From: Carallia brachiata
Taxonomy: Eukaryota > Streptophyta > Magnoliopsida > Malpighiales > Rhizophoraceae
Assembly: GCA_021464245.1 (NCBI GenBank)
Contig: JADCRB010000042.1
Span: 2,897,914 to 2,961,913 of the forward strand
Direction of reading: 5' to 3'
DNA length: 64,000 nt
A model generated the notes under the pieces. It saw only the letters and a list, made by a program, of their open reading frames with translations, did no database searches and was not told the DNA's origin. The number at the start of each line of letters is the position of its first letter. Positions within the stretch are counted from its first letter, which is position 1. Positions 54,901 to 64,000 of this stretch are shown here, in pieces. Both the position numbers and the translations under genes were made by a program.

Positions 54901-57881
54901 CCTAAACCTACTCAAGCAAACCGATGTGCCACAATTGGAATTTGTTAATTTTTAGGAGTCTCGTAGAAAAATATACATAGGAGAGTTAGCAGAATGATTA
55001 GCACGTGGATTCTAAGTCTAAAAAAAATCTTTTTTTTTTTAAATTTGAATTTTTTTGTCTAAAAACAATTAATGTGCCACAAATATAAAACAATGTGCAA
55101 CGAGTGTAAATTTTTTTTAGATATCTCATTACACATATTATCATGCTTGTTGCACATTCTAGAATTCTTGTTGGATATTGCATGTTGTTTGACAGAAAAC
55201 TTTGAAATTTTGATAAAAAGCTTCTTTATAAAAGTGCATACTCCGTCTTTTTGAAAAATGCATGAAACTAAGAACTAAATAATTGCATAATGCCAACTAC
55301 TCATTATTTGTTTACTGATGTAATAAGTTTAAGATTGTCTAGGTTAGACACACGATTTCATATTCAAATCTTCTTAAATACATTTAATGTTTTAAGTGTG
55401 TGAGCTTCAATAATGTGGTGTTGTATTTAACTATCCTAAATTTGTTTAAAGGAATTTCTCGTCAGAAAGAAAAAAGAAAGAAACCCGTAACGGCTCTAGT
55501 TCTTTAATTAGTAGGGAGGTTAGGTAAGCTTCGTGACATATGTCTCTTACCAAAACAAATAAATAATACCAAAGTGATTCTATCTGTTTTTGCGTTTGGG
55601 TATAGCGATATCAATCAATATCAACATCGTAACAATGCAATGTACGCAAGTATTTAATATTTGTCGATATGTAGGTGGCTAATAGTTATGTTAGCGATGG
55701 CTTTTGGTTCATTCCGAATTTTCCAGATGCTCCACGCATGGGATGGGAGCATGGCCATGGCGAAAAAGAAAATGTTCCAAACGTTTGGGAGTAGGTAGCT
55801 GATAATATTTTTATTGATAGCCTTTTCTTTTAGAAAAAAACGCAGTTAGAGTGACTGTTGATTCTTATTGACTCATGTTGCAATTGTTATTTTGTATAAT
55901 AGAGAATAATATAATATAAATTTATCTTATTTTAGTATACAGTGTGTGTGTCTTTTCGTGATTCAGTTATTTTAGTATAGTGGTTTAATCTACTTTATAA
56001 TCTATATCAAGTGTAATCCTTTTTTGATAAGATTGAGTGTATTTTTCCTATTTTTTATTTTATATATGGACAAGAAAAAAAAAAGCATGATGTAAATCCA
56101 CAAGATTTATTATATAAAGTAAAACACTAAGTAAAGAAAGAAATCAAATTGTAAGAAAAATTACTTTGCTGGTTTTTCTAGAAAGTGTCGAAACTCTAGA
56201 AACCCACGGCTGCCCCAATTGACGAGAATTTCTACTGGTTTTTCTTAAAAGGGAAAAGTTTGTGCGGTTGATAATTTTTAAATTGATAGAATATTTGAAA
56301 AATAACAAATATTTAATTTTAAATAATAATATTTACATTTTTAATAACAAAATTTTATAACTTAATTTTTTATTATTTAAAATATATATGTTATTATTAA
56401 AAATTATAATATTATTACTATTAAATAATTTTTCAGACCATTTTTTGGACAGCCAAACTAAACCCTTCTTAAAAATACGTTTCTTCAAGATGGACATGTA
56501 AGAATCAGATACCATTGAACCATGGTTGACTTTTCACACGTACCAATGTTTTTTTGTTTTCGAAATATTCCCCATTTTTTTTCAACTCGATTCCATTATA
56601 GGGCAACGTCTGGCCATACTTTCTTTTTTTTAAAAAAAATTAATTTTAAATATATTTAATATTATTCTAAATATATTTAATATTATCTCTAAACCTTAAT
56701 TTACAAAAAAATTGTTTAAATTTTTTTTTATCTTATATGTGTATAGCTTGGCCTAACATTCGGCCATACACATTTTTCCTTTTCAATTTTTATGCACAAG
56801 ATATATCATAAATAAATTATTAAATATTTTTAAATAAATTATTTAACTATTTTAAAATTATTTATGGTGTAACTCTCAATTTAGAACTATACTCCCATAA
56901 TACTCACATTATTGATTGAACCTTAATTGATAAAAAAGATGGGCATCTCTTGTCGGTTTTTTTTCTTTTCCTTAAAAGAATAGAGATCTCAAAAATTGTG
57001 AATTATTTAATTAAGTAGTTCTTCTTATTCTTATAAATTTCAAATTATTTTTCTTAAAATTAGATTTCAAACTTTAAAAATGGAAATTTAAATTTTTTAT
57101 TACAAGAATATCTTATAAGAGATAAAGATATTTCACATTTGCTTTTGGAAGCATATGGACCATTCCCAAGTTGGAATGATTTTATTTACATTATTTATAG
57201 ACAGGAATGATTTTATCTCAAATGCATATTGAAGAAAAAAAAAAAAAATATAAACATTATTGTAAACATGGCCGTTTCTTAGAGTGCTTGAAACTCTTAT
57301 TGGCATATTTATGTAGAGTGTTTGATACTGACTAAAGAAACGTGAGATTATCAATTTTAGTTATATTAAAAAAATAAATTTTTATATAAATTTTATGATT
57401 AATTTAAAATATGACAGTAAGAACTCTCTTGTAGTATATAAGTAACAACCATTAAACATTAAACATATACTTTAAATTAATTTAGTGGGGGTGATTATTT
57501 TAAAACATAAATAATTTATTGTGACGATGTAATTTACACATATTTTTTATTTTTTTCTCCTTATGCATCAAAAAAACATGGGCGTCTCTCATCCTCACAT
57601 TTTTCATTTTTTAAAGGTAGTCAAAGAGGCCAAGTAATCTAATAAAGCCAACTGGACACTTAACTGTTTGCATTGGTCAACGTGATTTGCTGTCAAGACA
57701 CATGTTTGACTGTTAATTACCTTTGAAAGCTACTTTGCTCTCTTCATAATTATTATGATAATAATAAATCAATTTTTGCTTTATATAACCGTCCAACTAT
57801 CTGAACCGACAGTGCTCTTATCAACGATGCCGTATCCTTCATTTCATATTCATTTTTCAGTCTCGCCTTTTTTCTTGCTTT
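51975..57881. other. AT-rich intergenic DNA between the two transporter genes
   Basis: No coding gene is supported across almost 6 kb. Two weakly related stretches, near 54370-54460 and 55325-55420, share a TTTGAATCCTCTTAGA or TTCAAATCTTCTTAAA block followed by TTAATGTTTTAAG-like sequence, and may be SINE remnants. A (CT)n run lies at about 53888-53901. AT-rich imperfect hairpins occur near 56280-56440. Confidence 0.4.
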
Positions 57882-58131
57882 GGCTCTGTTTGTTTATTTT
57901 TCAAAAGAAAAGGAAAAGAAAATTTTTTTTATTTATTTTATTTATTTATTTTTTATCCATCTAAATAATTATTTTTTACTTTTTCTCTCACAAATTATTA
58001 TTTATTTTTTTTCATAACTTTCTAATCATTACTTTTTATAAATTACAACATCATTATTATTATACAATTTTTCATTCTTTTTCTTTTTTATTCACTTTCT
58101 ATTTAATTTCTCATTATCCAATCACACCCTG
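57882..58131 (-). mobile_element. GTGTGTTTGG-family MITE, copy 3 (inverted)
   Basis: In reverse complement it opens CAGGGTGTGATTGGATAATG and closes TTTTCTTTTGAAAAATAAAC followed by AAACAGAGC. Internal blocks (AGAAAGTGAATAAA, AATAATAATTTGTGAG, AATTATTTAGAT) run in the same order as in copies 1 and 2. Confidence 0.68.
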
Positions 58132-58904
58132 AAATTTCCCGTCTTTTCTTACATCAAAATTTTTTTTTCCTAAAAAAATAGAACATTAAAAATGGGATAG
58201 TAATTTTATAGACCAGCTAAATAAGATTACACTGATTTATTATAAAGTGGATTGGCGACTTCTAATACTGAAAACTCGTGGAAGAGTAGACTTCACAAAG
58301 TACAACGAAATCTCTACAGTTTTATATGACTAAACATATGTTTAATCGTACCAAACATTTTACGAGAGAATTCAAATACGTGCCTCATGGAATCAACGAA
58401 TTCTTGCCCAAAAAAAAAAATACTAATCTATTTGAATACGTTCAAAAGAAAAAAGAATGTGCATATAATTAAGTTTCATCATGTTAATAACGTGTCAAAT
58501 TTCTTCGTCTATCTAAGAGAGCTCGTTCCATCAATCCAAAGTCCAACATTTGCTTTTAAGAAATTAGAGTAATACCATTTTCATCGGCTTTCTTTTTCGA
58601 CTTTTTTTCGATAAAATAAAAAATAGAGATAATACTCTATAATTTTGTCAAGTAAAATTGCGATAATAAAAAAGTAAATTTTACGCGGACTATGTTTAGT
58701 ATTATTAATCACTTTAATGGCCATAATTTTTGTTATGTCATCGAATAACTTATTTATTACTCGACCACTTAGTTGGGTGCTTTCATTAAATTTTTTTAAT
58801 ACACTAACAAGTATAAATGAGGAATCGAAAGCTAAAATAATGAAATTTTTAAATGTTTTAATTTTATTAAATCAAATTTATTAGATAGTGACTACTAGAA
58901 GTGA
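58132..58904. other. Intergenic spacer
   Basis: AT-rich, with no gene or repeat ends recognised. Confidence 0.5.
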
Positions 58905-59365
58905 GGGTGTTAATGGTTCGATTAACTGAACTGAACTGTTATAATTGTTCTTAAACCGAAATTTTCGGTTATAAAAAATTAAAAACTGTTTTCAAACAAA
59001 AAATTTGGCAAACTAAAAATTTTGATTCAATTTTGATTAACTGAATTTAATAACAAAAAATTTTAAATAATTATCTAAATGTAAAAAAATATCGATGATA
59101 TAATTTTTTTAAAAATTATAATTATCATTATATATAAAAAATAAATAAGTAATCATTGAAATATAATAATATTTTTATTGACATTTATTTGTTACCAATT
59201 TTTGTATTAGTAATATTTTTTCTATTATTAGAATATATATAATAACATTTCGGTTGTTATTTGATTCCATTAATTAATTATAAAATTAGTTCGGATAAAT
59301 GAAATTTTGATTCAATTTAATTCAGTTTTCTCGATTAACTGAAATTTTTTATTTTTTTTAACACC
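58905..59365. mobile_element. MITE-like element, GGTGTTRATG family, copy 2
   Basis: It begins GGGTGTTAATGGTTCGATTA followed by ACTGAA, and ends with CTCGATTAACTGAA, an AT run and TTAACACC. The ends are therefore inverted over GGTGTTAA and again over the CGATTAACTGAA block. The interior has CGGTT motifs. Compare the copy at 2800-3063. Confidence 0.6.
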
Positions 59366-60444
59366 TTGAATTAAAGTAATAAGTTTGAGGGTGATCTAAT
59401 ATACCTCTCACAATATTGACATAGATTCAAATCCTATTTTAGTGCTTCCCCTCAATAAAAAGGTAATTTAAATATAAATAAAATAGATTTATTAAAGATT
59501 CATTTAAATTTAATAGTTTTATGAGGTGAATTCTGTTGTAATAACTTTGAATTTTAACCCACCCGTTGATGTCCAACTGCGATTCACTTTTTTTTAATTA
59601 AAAAACCAAAAAAAAGATTTATTAGATACTGGCATTTTTTTTTTTGGACCGAAGATACTGGCATTAAAAGCATGAGAGGGTGCAAAGATAATATGAAGTT
59701 GTGAACTGAATATCGGTTATGCTCAGTTTCAGTTTTCAGCAGTATTTCCACTGAGTCAACTCCCAGAATCAACCGAGTCACACCAAACATCTTTGAGAGA
59801 GAGAGAGTAATATTAGATTCCAAAGTTGGGATTTTTCTGTGCTAAATTGCAGAGCAGGTCCCCATTTCGCCATTCTCACCTTCTCTCTCACTCATTGGGA
59901 GTTTTCTCACTTTTCTCTGACTCCTTTCTTGGTTAATTAAGAGTTAAAAAAATAATAATAAATCCAGAACTTTCTCACTTCTCTCAGTCACCAACTCCAG
60001 ACCAAACCAAACAATCTTCTCTCTCTCTCTCTATCTCTGATACAAAAATCAACACGCAAAACGTCTCTATATAAATATAGGCTACAGCAAAGCGTGTGGT
60101 TTTCTTGGTTTTTTGATTGAAAGTGTGAGTACCCATCAAAATATTAAATCCAATCTCTCTGGTCTTTTTAGTGTTTCGTGTCTATTCTTTCTTGTTTGTG
60201 TGTCCGCCATTGCTGGTTGTTCAACTGATTGCTGTCTGCTGTCTGCATTCGGCCCACCAGTGAAGAAAGTGCAAATCTTTATGTTACCCCTTAAACTGCT
60301 ACATAAAAAAGTTTTCTTCTTTTCACTTGTGTTTCAACAGCTTTGTGATTTTTAAGAGATTGATTACTGGGGAGGGTGCTATTTGGGCACATGGGTCATT
60401 CTTGAATCTCTTCAACTCGCTGCAATAATGGGTTTTCTCAACTC
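59366..60444 (+). other. Promoter and leader of the KUP3-type gene
   Basis: A strong TATA-like TATATAAATA lies at 60068-60077, preceded by a (CT)n-rich stretch (60018-60033 and around 59880-59930). The start codon is 370 bases further on. The leader may contain an intron, with donor-like GTGTGAGT near 60123 and acceptor-like CAACAG near 60340, but I cannot prove it. Confidence 0.4.
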
Positions 60445-63400
60445 ATGAGACCTGGCTTCATGGATCTGGAAACTGGGTTTTATCCTAACCATGCTAAGGC
60501 AAGTTATGCATTCATTTTTTGTGTGAATTCAATTGGATTTTTCTATCAAGGCGTTGCCTTTGTTGTGAAAAAGAAGAGTCCTGAATTGACAAGTGGGGCA
60601 TTAATCAGTTTTATTGAAAAAGACCATTTTGCTTCAACAATCTTTATTCAGGAATTAGTTATTTTCATGTAAACCATTTAGAACTGGCATCAAAAACCGT
60701 TTTTGATGTGCTAGTCCTGTCCTTTTCAGTTTCATAATCAAATTGATGCTTTTGATTGCAGAAAGAATCATGGAAGACGGTATTGACTCTGGCATATCAA
60801 AGTCTTGGAGTTGTCTATGGAGATTTAAGCACTTCCCCATTATATGTATACAAGAGCGCATTTGCTGAGGATATTCAACACACCGAGTCTAATGAAGAGA
60901 TTTATGGGGTTCTATCCTTTGTCTTCTGGACCATTACTTTGGTCCCTTTGCTTAAATACGTGTTTATAGTGCTAAAAGCAGATGATAATGGTGAAGGAGG
61001 CACTTTTGCGTTGTACTCGTTGCTGTGCCGACACGCCCGAGTCAACTCCCTTCCCAATTGTCAGCTGGCAGATGAGGAGCTATATGAGTACAAGAAGGAT
61101 AATATTGGTTTGCCACCAAACACGTTTTGGTTCTAGATTAAAGTCTATTCTAGAGAAGCACAGGGTATTGCAGAGGTTTTTGCTTATTTTGGCTCTGGTT
61201 GGAACTTGTATGGTGATTGGTGATGGTGTGCTCACCCCTGCTCTTTCTGGTAAAGTGGTAATTATGAGTTTCATAACTGCAGATTCTTTTGCCTACTTTT
61301 TCTTGTTTTGAACTAATTCATATTTCTGATCAGTGGCCTAACTTGTGCAGTTTTTTCTGCGGTTTCGGGCCTCGAGCTATCAACGGCAAAAGAGCATCAC
61401 AAATGTAACGCACTAACCCACTTTTTCCTTTTTAATTCAATTTATATATTTATAGTTTGTTTATGCCGTAAAGATAGTGTATTGAATCAGGTGAGTTGTT
61501 TAGTCGGAAGTATTGGACATTAGTTGTTTGTTTTGCCTGTGTATTTGGTTGGAATGCTGTCTCTATTCTGGATGCCTGGTAGTTGGAATGTTTGCTGTTT
61601 AGTCCAAAATTTTGGCTTCTTCTGGTTCCTGTGCATTGAAGGTTTGAACTTGTGCGCAAAACTGTTGTTCAGAGCTAGTAAATTTTCATTTATATAAGTC
61701 ATGGTTTCTTTTACATCAAAATCAGGTTACCTGTGCTCCGTGCCATCTTGCTTATCACTTGGAGATTTGTGGGATTTTGCTGGTTATGGCATTCTTTCTC
61801 TCAAAATGAAAGTATTATAAATCTTATATTGCTTTCTGCTTCAGTTAACTCAGTGGCCCATTGCTTTTAATGCTGGGGGTATTACTATGTACTACCTAAC
61901 AGGCTTTAATGCTAAGTGGAAAAACTAGGCGGTTACGTACAGATTGCTTGTTGTCCTTAGACTTTCATGCCAATGAATAAAATTCTCTTTGAAATTGACC
62001 CAGGGGTTGTTGGGATGGTAAGGTTCAACGCAGAAGAACAAAAATCTGCTTACAAATTCTTTAGGACATAGTTAATTTTGCTAAGTCAATGTCAAAAGAA
62101 GTGTAGAATGGATGGCAATTAGTGGTTCCTTTGCACACTAGAACCTCTTAGGATAAGGTTGTGGCTTTTTTATATTAACAAGGTTCTGTGATTTTGGGAC
62201 AAAGGTGTTGGTTGGCTTATAATTGTGACTGGTAGGTTACTTCCACTATGTGTCGTGAGCAAAAATTTTGTGGGCGGTGAGTTGCATAGCCTTTAGAGGA
62301 TCTAAGCCAGGTAAAGGTGTTCGACAGCTTCATGAATTGTAGGGCAATCTTCATTACTTTGATGGTTGGTAATATATCATACACATTCCCCTCCTCCTTC
62401 CGGTTAGATGGTTAATTCTGTCCCAAAATAGAAGTCGGTTGCACCAGGTAAATGATGCAGTCATGGAATGTATGGAGTTAATTGTGTTCCTGCTAATAAT
62501 AGAGTTGTAGCATAGGTGAAATAATGGAGTCTTATCGTGCTTAGATGATAATAAGATATTGTAATAACTTTTATATGATTGAAGTAACAGTTTGCATAAT
62601 GATTCTTCACCCAAAAAAAGAAAAAAAAAAAAAGAAACTGTCTGTTTCTGAGATCAACAAAAGGATTTATTTGGCACAATTGTCACAATTTGGGACTCAA
62701 GGTTGAAGAACTTGCTGCAAAACATGTTTCTTCTTTGTGTTGGTCTTTTATGCTACTAATTTTTTATTGGTCAACGCTTTTCCTGGGGCAGCCTTTGTGG
62801 ACCTCCTCACTGTTGATATTCTGCATCTGCAGCGTGAAATTGATCCTATCTTCTCAATTATGAAAGGCATGTCCTTAATGGAATATTTGCCTTTTAACAG
62901 TTTGACAATTTTGCAGATATAGAAGTTCCAGTTACATGCGTAATACTGATAGGCTTGTTCGCACTTCAACACTATGGCACCCACAGGGTTGGATTTTTGT
63001 TTGCACCAGTGGTTCTTGTATGGCTTCTGTGCATCAGTTCTATTGGGTTATATAACATCATACACTGGAATCCTCACATATATCGAGCTCTATCGCCCTG
63101 CTACATGTGGAAGTTTGTGAGGAAAACTCAGACAGGAGGTTGGATGTCCCTCGGTGGCATTTTGTTGTGCATAACAGGTGAGGATTTAATGAAGTCTTCT
63201 TTGTTGTTTATTCAAAGAAAGGATATCAAGGTCTTTGCTAATTATTTTTCATTATCCAGGCTCAGAAGCCATGTTTGCCGATCTTGGGCATTTCTCTCAA
63301 TTGTCAATCAAGGTATGTGCCTGTAAAAGTTAGTTGCTTGGTCAGGTTAGGCTTTGTTTTTCAGTCAAAAGTCTGGATGCAATTACCAATATGAATATTG

Positions 63401-63901
63401 CAACTTCCCACTTTATCATTTGGCAAGGAGTTTTGCCGAAGCTAACAACCAATCGGTAGCAGTCCACTAGGTTTATGGGATTCTGGATATTCCTCTAAAC
63501 TAAGGACTCTGTGTCTGATCGATTTCCTTTTCTTGCTGGTTAACAAATCAGCCTTCTCTGACTTTCCTATGCTCTGTTGGATGGTCACTGAAACTGGTAA
63601 CTTTGACTGTTCTGAGTTTAGACAATATAAAGGGCATTAGCACTTTGTTTCCTATCTTTTATTCTTATTCCCTTATACATGTTACCCCTTTTGAATGGCA
63701 GAAGGCCTGTTCATAATATTTTGCTTAGTGCAACTTTGAAGTTAAAGAGTCTGATATGGCATTTTCTTTTTCTGCAGATTGCTTTCACGTCTTTGGTTTA
63801 TCCTTCCTTGATTCTTGCATACATGGGGCAGGCTGCCTATCTGTCTCAGCATCATTATATAGATGACAACTATCAAATTGGATTTTATGTTTCTGTACCA
63901 G
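60445..63901 (+). CDS. KUP3: KUP/HAK/KT potassium transporter, KUP3 type, cut by the window edge and with an apparent frame break
   Basis: Exons seen: 60445-60498, 60762-61249, 61351-61404, 62917-63177, 63260-63312 and 63778-63901. The rest lies beyond the window. It starts [18 protein letters not shown], then [20 protein letters not shown] and [89 protein letters not shown] and [12 protein letters not shown]. This is the KUP2/KUP3 subgroup, with KUP3 closest. Exons of 261 and 53 bases are the same length as in the KUP7-type neighbour, showing shared ancestry. Exon 2 has one base too many. After LPPNTF a TTTT run shifts the frame, giving a stop at 61134-61136, while the family sequence ([15 protein letters not shown]) continues one frame over. 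Intron 1 has a GC donor (AAG|GCAAGT). Confidence 0.92.
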
Positions 63902-64000
63902 GTAGGTACCTCAAGTTTTCATGTGAAGGTTATGTGATTGGAGTCATACACAAGTTTCTGCTAATATATGGTACACTGCTTTTTTCCCAGATAAATTGAG

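Noticed and set aside
54340..55440. tRNA-like B-box sequences (TTTGAATCC, ATTCAAATC)
   Set aside because: No cloverleaf with acceptor and anticodon stems could be formed. They are at most SINE remnants.

Overview
The window is nuclear DNA from a flowering plant, most likely a eudicot. It is AT-rich, its genes are split by GT-AG introns, and every recognisable protein belongs to a plant family. I cannot name the species from the sequence alone. Five complete or nearly complete protein-coding genes, one gene cut by the right edge and one pseudogene are readable. All exon joints below were deduced by hand from splice signals, reading phase and family similarity.

Layout: 0-6.4 kb is AT-rich intergenic DNA with a SINE and MITE-like elements. 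A xyloglucan endotransglucosylase/hydrolase gene (+, 6482-8396, 4 exons) follows. 8.4-12.7 kb holds a fold-back repeat, a MITE and a decayed last exon of a mitochondrial-type aldehyde dehydrogenase (-, 10985-11258). PRP31, a core U4/U6 snRNP splicing factor (-, 12775-16927, 8 coding exons), has a first coding exon that is only the start codon. 17.3-24.4 kb is repeat-rich and gene-poor. Spermidine synthase (+, 24635-27688, 9 exons) is followed by a 4.7 kb spacer and by an RS-type SR splicing factor with a zinc knuckle (RSZ21/RSZ22 class, -, 32440-34582). 35.2-40.9 kb is a dense cluster of small mobile elements. A KUP7-type potassium transporter (+, 41014-47344, 9 exons) is followed by 13 kb without a gene, and then by a second, KUP3-type transporter in the same direction (+, from 60445) that runs off the right end.

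The genes do not form a pathway. Three are housekeeping (PRP31, the SR protein, spermidine synthase), one acts on the cell wall, and two are potassium carriers of different subgroups that sit as neighbours. The PRP31 and SR-protein genes have telo-boxes in their 5' regions, and PRP31 also has TGGGCY (site II) motifs.

I found no undescribed biological system. The most notable signals are these: single-base length discrepancies in conserved exons of three of the six genes, all at short homopolymers; a GC-AG intron in the KUP3-type gene; the start-codon-only exon of PRP31; and several mobile elements with exact target-site duplications, including a SINE and a truncated LINE inserted side by side.
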